A DNA stretch of 64,000 nucleotides. Source: CAVYTF01 sp963708205 (GTDB taxonomy: Bacteria; Bacteroidota; Bacteroidia; Chitinophagales; Chitinophagaceae). This document shows positions 10,029-19,386 of this stretch, in pieces (positions within the stretch are counted from its first letter, which is position 1; every line of letters starts with the position of its first letter). Both the position numbers and the translations under genes were made by a program. The notes below the pieces were generated by a model, which worked only from the letters and a program-made list of their open reading frames with translations, ran no database searches and had not been told where the DNA came from. The DNA is taken from assembly GCA_963708205.1 (NCBI GenBank), contig OY970196.1:3180925-3244924 (forward strand), read 5' to 3'.

Positions 10029-10113
10029 CAAATCTTATGATTAATTTTTGGAGTGCGAAGGTAATAAATGAATGTGGTGAGTAAACATAAATTCATTATA
10101 TTACAAATATCAA

Positions 10114-12069
10114 TCATCGTTCTTTTTTTAAAATTATATCGTGATTAATAATTGAATATAATTTATCAAAAAAATCTTTAACTCCAAAATACTGTTCTTT
10201 TAAAAAAATCGGATTATTAATTTCAAACGTATTTCTAACAACAATCTCACTTCCAGATGAAAAGAATTCAGATTCAAAAAATATAGAAGTATCCTCAGTT
10301 CTGATTGTTATTTCTTTGGGCATTTCTTCAATGGAGAAATTTGCAGGTAATTGTATATGAATATTTGTTGTATATTTTTGATTGCAGCCAAAATCTATGT
10401 CGCTTCTTCTTATTGAATCGGTAAATGGATTTTTACGAAAAGCTGAAAACAAAAAAGGATTAATAAAAAAGGTGTTATCTGTTGAAGATAAGTTTGAATG
10501 AAACTTAATTTTATTAATTAAAGGTTTGGTATCATCATCTTTATTTACATAAGTACTTGAATCGACAATAAGAAGCGCATCATTCTGCTGAAGCATATCT
10601 TTTTCACGCTGTTCCCTTTTTATACTACTCTCATTTTCTTCTTCTATTCTTTCTGCCTTTGAATAATCATAAAAAATTCCTTCTGCATTGCCATTTAATA
10701 TTCCATTTGAATCTACTTCAGCATTCACATTAAAGCTACTATTCATCAGAAAATCATTATCAATTATATTAACCCATCCATAATTAGAATTAGATACTTT
10801 GAAACCAAGTCTGTTAAGAACATTAAATGCAGGGACAGTATAATTAGTATTTTTTTGCGTTGCATCAATAAAATAATTTTTCAGAGAATCTTTCAGAAAA
10901 ACATCTATGCCGTTGAATTGACCAAGGTTGGCAAATCCCTGATCAGTTAATCCATTATCTCGGGTGCTGATAAGAAGAGGATAACATGGAATGCCCGCCC
11001 GCCTCAAAAAATTAATCATCAACAAATTTATATCAGCACTGTTTCCTGATTTGTTTTTCCAACATGCATTAATATCATCAGGATATAACGTTTGAATATT
11101 ATTCCACTTAACATTTGATTTTACAAGATTAAAAACTGCACCAATTTTTTCGGATGAAAGAGATATTTTTTTAATTGAATCAAGGAGACTTTGAGTACTG
11201 TCTATAACTTCAAATAGCTGCTGACCAAATTTGGGATGATGTAAAAGAATATAATTTATAAAAGTCCATTTTGAATCAGCAGTATTAAATATAAAAGAAC
11301 TGCCGGAAGTAGGTAAAACTGAAAATTCCAAATGTTGTAAATTATCCCGTAAAGAAGTCATAAAAGGCTCTGCGCGAAAAGAAGGAACATCATACATTGT
11401 CAAGCGCGAGGTGACATACTTATCTTTTGGTAAAGGAATAGAATCTTTTATTAATGTTTGCGTAGCTATTGCGTGAATGTTTAATTGAAAGCCTGCGGGA
11501 GCAATGAGCGTGCACATAGATGTAATAACCGGGATCTGCGCCTGGAAAAACCATGGTTCAATCTGAAGAGTGTTCTTGTCAATTTTTGTATACTGATATT
11601 CTATTACAGATCCCTGTTGTAAATGAGGAAATGTAAATCGAATAGTATTTAGTGATTCTTTATTTTTAGATTTATCCTTAAAAATATCAGATTTACTTAC
11701 ATCTTCAGTAGTAACTTTTCCTTGGTCATCAATATTATAAATTATTGCCTGAATGTCTGTAACCTTTGATGTATTTGAGCCTTCAAAATATGGGATAACA
11801 ATATTTGCAAAAGCAAAACCATTTTCATTAAATATTTTAATACGCATATGACGCTGTGTTCTTACTTTGATAGCTCCATCATAAGTATCCATGAAAAATT
11901 CTACCTGTTCTTCATCTAATAATTTTACTGCAGAAGCATTTTTATCAAATTCACAATTCTGCATTTTCAATTCTGAAATATCAGCTTTACCAAATTCAGG
12001 TAATTTATTCTGCGCGATTGCAAGATTTAAAAATGAAAAACTTAATAAGACGAATAAAAATTTTGACAT
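10114..12069 (-). CDS. Exported DUF3857 protein with transglutaminase-like domain lacking catalytic residues
   Basis: This is a 651-residue exported protein with a signal peptide of about 20 residues ending AIAQ. The DUF3857 beta-rich domain (about 40-250) contains the characteristic stretch FTFPHLQQGSVIEYQY. A transglutaminase-like core follows (about 290-410). In active family members a Cys starts the helix before the LLR segment; here it reads GNSADINLLMINFLRR with no Cys. The usual His strand reads FNGIDVF, so the His is missing too, while the Asp in FIDATQ is kept. It is therefore probably a structural rather than a catalytic domain. The role is unknown. It is transcribed in the same direction as lspA upstream, with a 34-bp gap. 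Confidence 0.8.
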   Translation of the reverse strand: MSKFLFVLLSFSFLNLAIAQNKLPEFGKADISELKMQNCEFDKNASAVKLLDEEQVEFFMDTYDGAIKVRTQRHMRIKIFNENGFAFANIVIPYFEGSNTSKVTDIQAIIYNIDDQGKVTTEDVSKSDIFKDKSKNKESLNTIRFTFPHLQQGSVIEYQYTKIDKNTLQIEPWFFQAQIPVITSMCTLIAPAGFQLNIHAIATQTLIKDSIPLPKDKYVTSRLTMYDVPSFRAEPFMTSLRDNLQHLEFSVLPTSGSSFIFNTADSKWTFINYILLHHPKFGQQLFEVIDSTQSLLDSIKKISLSSEKIGAVFNLVKSNVKWNNIQTLYPDDINACWKNKSGNSADINLLMINFLRRAGIPCYPLLISTRDNGLTDQGFANLGQFNGIDVFLKDSLKNYFIDATQKNTNYTVPAFNVLNRLGFKVSNSNYGWVNIIDNDFLMNSSFNVNAEVDSNGILNGNAEGIFYDYSKAERIEEENESSIKREQREKDMLQQNDALLIVDSSTYVNKDDDTKPLINKIKFHSNLSSTDNTFFINPFLFSAFRKNPFTDSIRRSDIDFGCNQKYTTNIHIQLPANFSIEEMPKEITIRTEDTSIFFESEFFSSGSEIVVRNTFEINNPIFLKEQYFGVKDFFDKLYSIINHDIILKKER

Positions 12070-12103
12070 TTGATTGGATAGAATGATCTTATTATTAACA
12101 ATA

Positions 12104-12595
12104 TTAAATTGTTTTCTTTTCTCTATAAAAAAACAATAAACCTATCACACCGAATGTCACACACATATCGGCAACATTAAAAATACCCGTTCGCAAACTA
12201 CCGATACCTGCATTCATAAAATCGGTGACATGACGATCAAAAATTATGCGGTCAATAACATTTCCTATGCCGCCGGCAAAAATTAAAGCCAAGCAAATAA
12301 GCTTTTGAATACTCATTTTTTCGGCGTGTATAATGGCATAAACAAACAAGCCAAAAAGTACAATCAAAGGTGCAATACTTAGTAGCCAAAAGCTAACAGC
12401 TATCGGAAGCGTATCTCCCAAACTCATTGCTGCGCCTGTGTTTTCAACATACTCAAACCGAAACGTATCATGGAAATATGATTGTGGTTCTTTGTTCATC
12501 AAATCTTCTTTTGCAATGTTTTTTGTTATCCTGTCGCAACCAATAAAAACTAATGATGACAAACAGAATAAAAATATTTTTACTGATTTTCTCAT
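12104..12595 (-). CDS. lspA: Lipoprotein signal peptidase (signal peptidase II)
   Basis: This inner-membrane aspartic protease cleaves diacylglyceryl-modified prolipoproteins. Of 163 residues, four stretches are membrane-spanning. The conserved blocks are VENTGAAMSLG (50-60), GGIGNVIDR with catalytic Asp115, and FNVADMCVTFG with catalytic Asp143. I use the ATG at 12593-12595, which follows an AGAAG-like stretch; the frame stays open to a TTG six codons upstream. Several lipoproteins in the window (DUF2807, the NTF2-like protein, Wza) are probable substrates. It may be co-transcribed with the DUF3857 gene. Confidence 0.95.
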   Translation of the reverse strand: MRKSVKIFLFCLSSLVFIGCDRITKNIAKEDLMNKEPQSYFHDTFRFEYVENTGAAMSLGDTLPIAVSFWLLSIAPLIVLFGLFVYAIIHAEKMSIQKLICLALIFAGGIGNVIDRIIFDRHVTDFMNAGIGSLRTGIFNVADMCVTFGVIGLLFFYREKKTI

Positions 12596-12733
12596 ACTTC
12601 TTTTATCAAACAAATAAATGTTTTTTCAAACAACATTCTACGCACTTAAAAATTCTAATTTTTAAAACCTTTAATTTTATTTTTTAAAATTGAAATTAAA
12701 TATCACTTACTAAACGCTGCTAAATATTTTTTC

Positions 12734-13861
12734 ATGAAACATTTTTTCACCTCTTTTTTTTTATTGTTTTTCGTTTTTACTTTTTCTCAAAAAAAAATTT
12801 ACATAAACAAAGGTGATGATAATGGCAAATACATCAACGGCAATTCATTCGGATACAAACCCGGCGATACACTCGTGTTGCGCGCACAGCAAAATCCGTT
12901 TTCTTATTTTTCTTTAGAAAGCTTCCACGGCACAAAAGACAAGCCCGTTGTAATTATTAACGAAGGTGGCATGGTGAATTTGATCAATGGTTTTTCATTA
13001 AACAATTGCACCAATATAAAATTAACCGGAACAGGAAGCAGTAATAAATATGGATTTAAAATAGAAGATAAATCTTTTAACGGCGTTGGCATAGACATCT
13101 TCGGAAGGTCTGCAAACATTGAGGTTTGCAACATTTATATTCACAGTAAAACGTATGGTTTTTGGGTGAAGCAGGAAGGCAGCTGCGCAGATTCTTTGCA
13201 GTTTCCAAATTGGGTTATCAGCAATATTTCTATTCATGATAATTTGATTGTGAAGATGGGTCAGGAAGGAATGTATCTTGGCTCAACAGATCCGAACGGG
13301 CAAAGACAAGTGAATTGCAATGGTAATATTATCACTCCAATTCCATTGCGTTTGGGTGATATAAAAGTGTATAAAAATATTGTTGACAGCACCGGCCGTT
13401 CAGGCATACAACTTTCAGGAGCAGCATTTGGCAACAGTGAAATTTATAAAAATATCGTGATGGATGCCGGCTTTGAATTTAATGATAACCAGGGAAATGG
13501 TATAAGTCTCGGCGGTTATTCGCATGCGCATGTGTACGATAACATTATTAAAAATACTTTTGCGCTTGGCATTTTAATTTTAGGAACAGGCTTCACAAAA
13601 GTGGAACATAATCACATTGACAGCAGCGGATATCTTGCCGGAAAAGTTGCCAATGGCATGGCTGGAATAATGGTTGATACAAGACCAACTTCTCCACCGG
13701 AATATTCGCAGGTAGAAATAATAAATAATATTATCGGTGTAAATACTGATTACAGTGTACGGTTTTATAACACGCAGCCAACTTATAAAAAGGGAAATAT
13801 TATCGCAAATAATTCAGGCAATGTAAAAGTTGCTCCGGGCATTGACTGGAGTAATAAGTAA
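12734..13861 (+). CDS. Exported right-handed parallel beta-helix protein
   Basis: This is a 375-residue protein with a short, very hydrophobic signal peptide (about 1-19, ending FTFS). The rest reads as a parallel beta-helix, with repeated N-N-I-I and asparagine-ladder turns such as NIYIHSKTYGFWV, ISIHDNLIVKMG, IKVYKNIVDSTG, AHVYDNIIKNT and VEIINNIIGVNT, matching the PbH1 repeat pattern of pectate-lyase-like and right-handed-helix proteins. A polysaccharide-active or adhesin role is plausible, but no catalytic residues can be assigned. It is an isolated gene. Confidence 0.75.
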   Translation: MKHFFTSFFLLFFVFTFSQKKIYINKGDDNGKYINGNSFGYKPGDTLVLRAQQNPFSYFSLESFHGTKDKPVVIINEGGMVNLINGFSLNNCTNIKLTGTGSSNKYGFKIEDKSFNGVGIDIFGRSANIEVCNIYIHSKTYGFWVKQEGSCADSLQFPNWVISNISIHDNLIVKMGQEGMYLGSTDPNGQRQVNCNGNIITPIPLRLGDIKVYKNIVDSTGRSGIQLSGAAFGNSEIYKNIVMDAGFEFNDNQGNGISLGGYSHAHVYDNIIKNTFALGILILGTGFTKVEHNHIDSSGYLAGKVANGMAGIMVDTRPTSPPEYSQVEIINNIIGVNTDYSVRFYNTQPTYKKGNIIANNSGNVKVAPGIDWSNK

Positions 13862-13875
13862 ATTCCTAACGCAAA

Positions 13876-13970
13876 TAGTACAATCACCTTAGCTTTTGTA
13901 CTAAAAGGTAAAGCAAATGGTACAATCACCTTAGCTTTTGTACTATTCCGTAAAGCGAATAGTAGAATGT
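13876..13970. repeat. 42-bp (2 x 21) tandem repeat
   Basis: Two full units begin at 13876 and 13918 and a partial third at 13960, exactly 42 bp apart. Within each unit AGTACAA and TTGTACT form an inverted pair around CACCTTAGC. The two units differ at only a few bases. The period is twice that of the 21-bp arrays elsewhere in the window. Confidence 0.8.
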
Positions 13971-14084
13971 GGTTAAAGGAGGATATAATTGCAACAATTA
14001 AACAATAAAACGCTAAAACAACCGGGAAAAAATAAATCAATTCTTAATTTTCTTCAACATCTTTTAAATTTCAACTCTTTACAT

Positions 14085-14092
14085 TAGGTTTG
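14085..14092 (+). promoter_or_regulatory. -7 box for the DUF2723 gene
   Basis: TAGGTTTG matches the Bacteroidota -7 consensus and lies about 73 bp upstream of the ATG at 14165. No convincing -33 TTG was found. Confidence 0.4.
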
Positions 14093-14164
14093 CGACACTT
14101 TTAAAAAAACCAAAACCGGTTGATTGCTACCGGCATTTACCTTTAAAAAAATAAAATTTTTGAA

Positions 14165-17100
14165 ATGAACTTTAAACGTGCCAATAACATTACAGGGTGG
14201 ATTATATGTCTCATTGCTTGTACTGTTTATATTCTTACAACTGAGGCTGGCGGCAGTCTTTGGGATTGTGGTGAGTTTGTGAGCAGTTGCTTTAAAGTGC
14301 AGATTCCGCATCCGCCAGGCGCGCCGTTGTATATTTTATTGGGAAGAATTGCTATTATTCTTTCAGGTAATAATGGATTAACCGCAGCCAAAACTGTAAA
14401 TATAATGAATGGTTTTGCCGGAGGTTTTACCATATTATTTTTATTCTGGACCATTACACATTTTGCACGGAAGATCGTGCACACCGATGTAACAAAAGAA
14501 TTGACAAGTCCTCAGATCTGGAGCATTCTTGCAGCAGGTGTTGTTGGTGCGCTGGCATTTACTTTTTGCGATTCATCATGGTACAGCGAAGTGGAAGGTG
14601 AAGTATATGCAATGAGCGGCTTCTTTACTGCGCTTGTATTTTGGTGTATTTTAAAATGGGAAAATAGAGCTGATGAGCCCGGCGCAGACCGATGGATCGT
14701 TTTAATATTTTTCTTAATCGGCTTATCTATTGGCGTGCATTTGTTGTGCTTGTTAACAACGCCGGCAATTGCAATGGTGTATTATTTCCGTCGCCGTCCG
14801 CAGTTTGATTATACCCTTATACGCAAATATTTTATTCGCATATTGATCATCGGAGGTGCAGTTGGTTTTATCGGAGCATTGGTAATGGCTGAAGGACAGG
14901 TAAATCCCGACAAAGGCATTCCGTTTGACGGAACGATGGCAGGGTTGGTAGTAACGGCTGTAATACTTTCCATTGTTGTTCTTATTGCCATAGAACGTTT
15001 TGTTCCAAAAGAAAAAAAAGAATTTTATGCAGGCGCTTATATATTTTGTTTTATTGGTGTGGCGCTTGAAGGCATTATACAAATTGTAGTAATACAGGAT
15101 TCAATAAAATACGCAGGTGATTTTGATATTTTCTTTGTGAATTCTCTTCACATGCCTTATTTCACCGGCTTTGCGGTTTTCTTCATTTTGCTCATAATTG
15201 CTATTCGTTATGGATTGCGCTTTGCAAACAAAAAAGGCTGGTCCTATTTACGTCTTGCTTTGTGGAGTTTTGCTTTTATGCTTATCGGTTACAGTTCTTA
15301 TTTAACTACAATGATCCGCAGCAATGCAGATCCTGCTATTGACATGTATAATGTTGATAATCCCATAAGCCTTGTCGGATATCTTGGAAGGCAGCAATAT
15401 GGAGATTGGCCAATTGTTTATGGACAAAAATTTACCGCACAACCACTCGATCAGCAAGAACAATATGATTATGAAAAAACAAAACATGGCTATCTTAAAA
15501 CAGTGGTTGGATATGCATCTATTTATTCACCCGACGATATGATGGTTTTCCCAAGAATGTGGGATGCAAGCAACGATCAAAATCACGCAGATTATTATGC
15601 CATGTTCATGGGCATCGGTAAAAATAAAGATGGCACCTATGAGCGAGCACCTGATTTTGGTGATAATATGAAATTCTTTGTCAGCTATCAAACATACTTC
15701 ATGTTCTTCCGCTACTTCATGTGGAATTTCAGCGGAAAACAAAATGATATTGAAGGATTATACACCGGAAATACAGACAACGGCAACTGGATCACAGGCA
15801 TACCTTTTATAGATAATGCGATGTATGGTGATCAAAGCCTGTTGCCGCAAACAATCAAAGACAATAAATCGCACAACATCATGTTTGCGCTGCCATTTAT
15901 ACTTGGCATCATTGGTTTATTTTATCATTTTAAAAGAAGAGGCGATGATGCTTTTGTTGTGTTTCTTTTATTTTTTTATACAGGTTTTGGTATAATAATT
16001 TACCTCAACCAGGCGGGCTTTCAGCCCCGTGAACGTGACTATGCATATACGGGATGTATGTATGCGTTTACTATATGGATAGGCTTGTCTGTGCTTTATT
16101 TTATTGATATGGCATTGAAGTGGGATAAAAAATTATTGGTGAATAATATGCTTATACCCTGCGGCGTAATCTCATTATTTTTCCTGGCTGCAGGCTCTAT
16201 GATGGGCGCCGGATTAGCTGTGGGCCTTGGTTTTGCGGCTTTATTCTTTGTAGTCGGTGTTGGTGTACCTTATGTTTTAAAGTATGTTCCAGGCACAAAA
16301 ATGATCGTTATAACAGCATCGCTTATTTGTTTGTGTGTACCCTTATTAATGGGGCAACAGGAATGGGACGATCATGATCGTCATCACAAACAACTTGCAC
16401 GCGATATTGCCAAAGATTATCTTGAAAGCTGTGCGCCGAATGCCATTCTTTTTACATTCGGAGACAATGATACTTATCCTTTATGGTATGCGCAGGAAGT
16501 GGAAGGCATTCGTCCCGATATCCGTGTTATCAATACAAGTTTGCTTGGTATTGATTGGTACATTAATCAATTCAGATATAAAATAAATCAGAGCGCACCT
16601 ATTGATGTAGTGTGGACACCCGAACAAATTGAAGGTGGCAAACGCGATGCAGTTGTGTACAAACCGGTTCCTAATATTCCTGATGATAGGTATTATAATT
16701 TATTAGACATGATGAAGAATTATGTCGGCAGCGACGATCCTGCAAAGATGCTGGATAATGGCAGCGGCACAACTTATAATACTTTCCCTGTTCGTAAAGT
16801 TTCTGTTCCTGTTGATGTAAACTTGGTACGTGCAAACGGAACTGTAAATGCTGATGACAGTGTCGTAAGCGCCATGAATTTTGAATTACCTAGCAAGCAG
16901 GCTTTGTACAAAGGTGACCTTGCTATGCTGAATATTATCGCAGCAAATAACTGGAACCGGCCTATTTATTTCACCATGGATTATGGTGATCTTGGCTTTG
17001 GAAATTTTGTTCGCCGCGATGGATTAAGTTATCGTTTAGTGCCTGCTGCAAATCCTAATCCGGGAGGCAATTGGGTGAATACGAACTGGATGTATAATGT

Positions 17101-17641
17101 GGTGATGAATAAATTTGGCTTTGCAAATGCACAGATTCCGGGAGTATATTATGATGAAGAAAACCGCCGCCATTTATTGGATATAAGACAGGCAGATGCA
17201 ACGCTGGCATTGGATCTATGCGACAAAGGCAGGAAACAGGATGCACGCAATGTTTTAGAAAAAACGGATAAGATGATGTTGCAGCAAAACTTTCCTTATG
17301 GGTTGTTATCACGCGGCAATGATCATGATAGAATATCCATGATGTTCCTCGAAGCATGTTACCGTGCTGATGATAGTGCTCTTGCAGTAAAGGTTTTGCA
17401 TGCAGTTAAAACAGATTTTCAGCAACAGATGAATTATTACAATTCACTCACAGGTACAATGGCTGATAACATGAGTAATGATAAACAAAACACGCAGCAA
17501 CTGCAGCAATACCTGGATAAAATGGTACAGGCTTATGCAACGCCGCAGCCAACACCCATAACAGTTGATTCGAGTGCTTTAAAAACTCCGTATGTTAACA
17601 ATCCTAAAATTGATAACACGAAACCAAAGAAGAAAAAATAA
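14165..17641 (+). CDS. DUF2723 multi-pass membrane protein (O-mannosyltransferase-like)
   Basis: This is a 1158-residue membrane protein typical of Bacteroidota. The N-terminal DUF2723 block begins with a membrane helix and the signature TTEAGGSLWDCGEFV and PHPPGAPLYILLGR (about 25-65). About a dozen hydrophobic segments follow to residue 720. The large soluble C-terminal part (about 740-1158) contains FTFGDNDTYPLWYAQEVEG. The family is predicted to be a GT-C-like glycosyltransferase related to protein O-mannosyltransferases, with the early Asp/Glu (DCGEF) as the expected catalytic acid. That activity is a family-level inference. The tail is lysine-rich (KPKKKK). It is a single gene with its own terminator. 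Confidence 0.85.
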   Translation: MNFKRANNITGWIICLIACTVYILTTEAGGSLWDCGEFVSSCFKVQIPHPPGAPLYILLGRIAIILSGNNGLTAAKTVNIMNGFAGGFTILFLFWTITHFARKIVHTDVTKELTSPQIWSILAAGVVGALAFTFCDSSWYSEVEGEVYAMSGFFTALVFWCILKWENRADEPGADRWIVLIFFLIGLSIGVHLLCLLTTPAIAMVYYFRRRPQFDYTLIRKYFIRILIIGGAVGFIGALVMAEGQVNPDKGIPFDGTMAGLVVTAVILSIVVLIAIERFVPKEKKEFYAGAYIFCFIGVALEGIIQIVVIQDSIKYAGDFDIFFVNSLHMPYFTGFAVFFILLIIAIRYGLRFANKKGWSYLRLALWSFAFMLIGYSSYLTTMIRSNADPAIDMYNVDNPISLVGYLGRQQYGDWPIVYGQKFTAQPLDQQEQYDYEKTKHGYLKTVVGYASIYSPDDMMVFPRMWDASNDQNHADYYAMFMGIGKNKDGTYERAPDFGDNMKFFVSYQTYFMFFRYFMWNFSGKQNDIEGLYTGNTDNGNWITGIPFIDNAMYGDQSLLPQTIKDNKSHNIMFALPFILGIIGLFYHFKRRGDDAFVVFLLFFYTGFGIIIYLNQAGFQPRERDYAYTGCMYAFTIWIGLSVLYFIDMALKWDKKLLVNNMLIPCGVISLFFLAAGSMMGAGLAVGLGFAALFFVVGVGVPYVLKYVPGTKMIVITASLICLCVPLLMGQQEWDDHDRHHKQLARDIAKDYLESCAPNAILFTFGDNDTYPLWYAQEVEGIRPDIRVINTSLLGIDWYINQFRYKINQSAPIDVVWTPEQIEGGKRDAVVYKPVPNIPDDRYYNLLDMMKNYVGSDDPAKMLDNGSGTTYNTFPVRKVSVPVDVNLVRANGTVNADDSVVSAMNFELPSKQALYKGDLAMLNIIAANNWNRPIYFTMDYGDLGFGNFVRRDGLSYRLVPAANPNPGGNWVNTNWMYNVVMNKFGFANAQIPGVYYDEENRRHLLDIRQADATLALDLCDKGRKQDARNVLEKTDKMMLQQNFPYGLLSRGNDHDRISMMFLEACYRADDSALAVKVLHAVKTDFQQQMNYYNSLTGTMADNMSNDKQNTQQLQQYLDKMVQAYATPQPTPITVDSSALKTPYVNNPKIDNTKPKKKK

Positions 17642-17662
17642 GTTTTTTAGATTGAATTGAAG

Positions 17663-17693
17663 AAAGCCATTCTGTAAAAGGAGTGGCTTTTTT
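17663..17693 (+). terminator. Rho-independent terminator of the DUF2723 gene
   Basis: AAAGCCA pairs with TGGCTTT around a short loop and is followed by a T-run, starting about 20 bp after the stop codon. Confidence 0.7.
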
Positions 17694-17720
17694 AATTACA
17701 AATTTTGGTTTGTTTAAAAG

Positions 17721-18293
17721 TTATTTACTCAAATAATTATTGAGTGCATCCCAATAATGTTGCTGCCATCCTTCAGACAAATGTTCTTTTAAACCTTCAG
17801 GAAAACCTGTATGGACAAATGATAAATGTGTTCCCGAACCCTGCGGTGTAAGCTCAAAGCTTGCAATGGAATATTTACCGGCAGGCCAATCTACAACGCG
17901 CCATGCTTCTACGATCCGTTGATTGGGAACTAATTCTAAAATTCTGCCAATGATGTGCCCGTCAAATAATGAGAAAGCACCTCCAACTGTCGCATCAATG
18001 GCAGCGGACGTTTCACTGAAAGCATTAAAGGATTTTTTAGTGCTTGCGCTAAATTCTTTTGAACTAAGCAAGGCATCATAAACTTTCTGTGGACTTACAG
18101 TAAAATTTACTTCCTGGTGAATGGTTATTTCTTTTGATGAATCCTTTACAGCTTTGCTCATTACATCCGGCTTCGCTTGAGAAAAGACGGATGGCTGCAT
18201 AAGAAAAAGGAAAATAAAAACTAACGAAACCCTTACAATATTTTTTTTTATGAAAAGATACTTTCTTTTTAGGGAGATTATTTTTGGTGACAT
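17721..18293 (-). CDS. Exported SRPBCC / AHSA1-like protein
   Basis: This is a 190-residue protein with a basic N-terminus and a hydrophobic segment (about 20-38, ending VFSQ) acting as signal peptide or anchor. The rest is one AHSA1/SRPBCC (START-like) domain. The motifs are VNFTVSPQKVYDALL near its start, GGAFSLFDGHIIGRILEL in the middle, and LSFVHTGFPEG with a final tryptophan-rich helix (GWQQHYWDALNNYL). These domains bind hydrophobic ligands. Most relatives are cytoplasmic, so the export signal is unusual. The substrate is unknown. Confidence 0.8.
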   Translation of the reverse strand: MSPKIISLKRKYLFIKKNIVRVSLVFIFLFLMQPSVFSQAKPDVMSKAVKDSSKEITIHQEVNFTVSPQKVYDALLSSKEFSASTKKSFNAFSETSAAIDATVGGAFSLFDGHIIGRILELVPNQRIVEAWRVVDWPAGKYSIASFELTPQGSGTHLSFVHTGFPEGLKEHLSEGWQQHYWDALNNYLSK

Positions 18294-18347
18294 ATTTTTA
18301 GTTTAATGGTTATATTTTTCAAATTTTTTACCAGAGGCTTGTAGCAT

Positions 18348-18460
18348 CATTGTACTTCATTCGATTGCCATTGCATCATCTTCTAATGTCATTGTATCAT
18401 CTCGATTTCCATTGTACTCCATGCCAGCGTTATTATATTTCATTCCATTGCCATACATTC
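18348..18460. repeat. Degenerate 21-bp tandem array upstream of the AHSA1 gene
   Basis: CATTGTA-like unit starts recur at 18348, 18369, 18390, 18410, about 18430 and about 18452, a spacing of 20-22 bp. Units are strongly diverged after the first seven bases. The array lies 55 bp upstream of the AHSA1-like gene start. Confidence 0.6.
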
Positions 18461-18471
18461 TCTTCCAACAT

Positions 18472-18508
18472 AAAAAAAGCTTCTGCAAACAATGCTGCAG
18501 AAGCTTTT
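18472..18508 (-). terminator. Strong rho-independent terminator
   Basis: On the minus strand AAAAGCTTCTGC pairs perfectly with GCAGAAGCTTTT (12 bp) over a 10-base loop, followed by T residues. It ends the NTF2-like lipoprotein transcript, 23 bp after the stop. Confidence 0.9.
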
Positions 18509-18531
18509 ACACAAAACCAATAAGCAGTCAA

Positions 18532-19086
18532 TTACATTTTCGCCTTTTGCTGGTGAGATGAAAACCAAACAATTTTGCCATCTTTTACCCTGTTATCATC
18601 TTCATAATACATAGAGTCAACCTTGTTGCCTTTCTTGAAGGTATCCGTTTCTTCGTACCAAACATTTACCCAGTCCTGGTTTTTATCAACGCTGTGGTTA
18701 GATGTCCATGCAATGATATTAAGTTTCACATTAGATAGGCTGTCTCTAAATTTTGATGCTGCACTCATAAAGCTGTCAAGTGCGCTGTTGAAATGAAATC
18801 CATTTGAAAAATATCCTTCTACACTGTCTCCATAAGTACCTTTCATGGCATTCATGTCACCGGTTTCCCAGTCTTTGTAGCTGTTGAGAACCGCGAGCAC
18901 ATCGCTTTGTTTGCCCGCAACAAAGTTGGAAGAATAAGATGCTGTGTAAGGCATGTTAACTGTTGCCTGCTGTGTGGATGTAGTTGCTGAGCTGTCAGTA
19001 GTAGTTGCAGTAGTGCCGCCGTTACTACCGCCGGAACATGCAGCAAATAGTACAGGCATTAGAAAAAGAAAAAATGCTTTTTTCAT
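18532..19086 (-). CDS. Lipoprotein with NTF2/SnoaL-like domain
   Basis: This is a 184-residue lipoprotein. The signal peptide ends in LLFAAC-type lipobox (VLFAACSGG), followed by a Gly/Thr/Ser-rich tether (about 18-42). The remaining 140 residues look like a nuclear-transport-factor-2 / SnoaL-like cone fold: an N-terminal helix (VLAVLNSYKDWETGD), FHFNSALDSFMS, and a final strand pair (MYYEDDNRVKDGKIVWFSSHQQ). Such domains bind small ligands or act as polyketide-cyclase-like enzymes; no catalytic residue can be assigned. It is monocistronic, with a strong terminator. Confidence 0.75.
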   Translation of the reverse strand: MKKAFFLFLMPVLFAACSGGSNGGTTATTTDSSATTSTQQATVNMPYTASYSSNFVAGKQSDVLAVLNSYKDWETGDMNAMKGTYGDSVEGYFSNGFHFNSALDSFMSAASKFRDSLSNVKLNIIAWTSNHSVDKNQDWVNVWYEETDTFKKGNKVDSMYYEDDNRVKDGKIVWFSSHQQKAKM

Positions 19087-19386
19087 TGTAGTTGATTTTA
19101 GTTGTTTATAAAAGAATAAAAAGTTAACCCTGTTTTTTAAGCAGCTTTGGTTTATATTAGATAAATATTATCAATTTAATTATAACGAAGTATGCGCTAA
19201 GATGTATGAACTTGTTTGGCTGCAATAAATGAATGTTCAAGCAAATATAATTTTTTCAGGAAATAATGAAAATGTTTTTTAAGTAATTTATTTGCCTGAT
19301 TGAAAAGATGTGTTTGAATGGTGCCAACGCCACTGCAGCAAAATAGTAGCAAGGAAGTTCGGCTCAAAAAAAATCTTTCTACTTAA
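19087..19386. other. Intergenic region, nothing recognised
   Basis: About 300 bp of AT-rich sequence lies between the NTF2-like lipoprotein start and the patatin gene end. I see no ORF, hairpin terminator or clear repeat. Confidence 0.4.

Larger units (their letters stand above)
13862..14164. other. Intergenic region with 42-bp repeat and DUF2723 promoter
   Basis: This 303-bp gap contains a 42-bp tandem repeat (13876-13970), annotated separately, then AT-rich leader sequence and a -7 box at 14085-14092. No ORF worth calling was seen. Confidence 0.5.

Noticed and set aside
12896..13240. Minus-strand open frames inside the beta-helix gene
   Set aside because: They have no start context or recognisable product and are shadows of a well-supported plus-strand gene.
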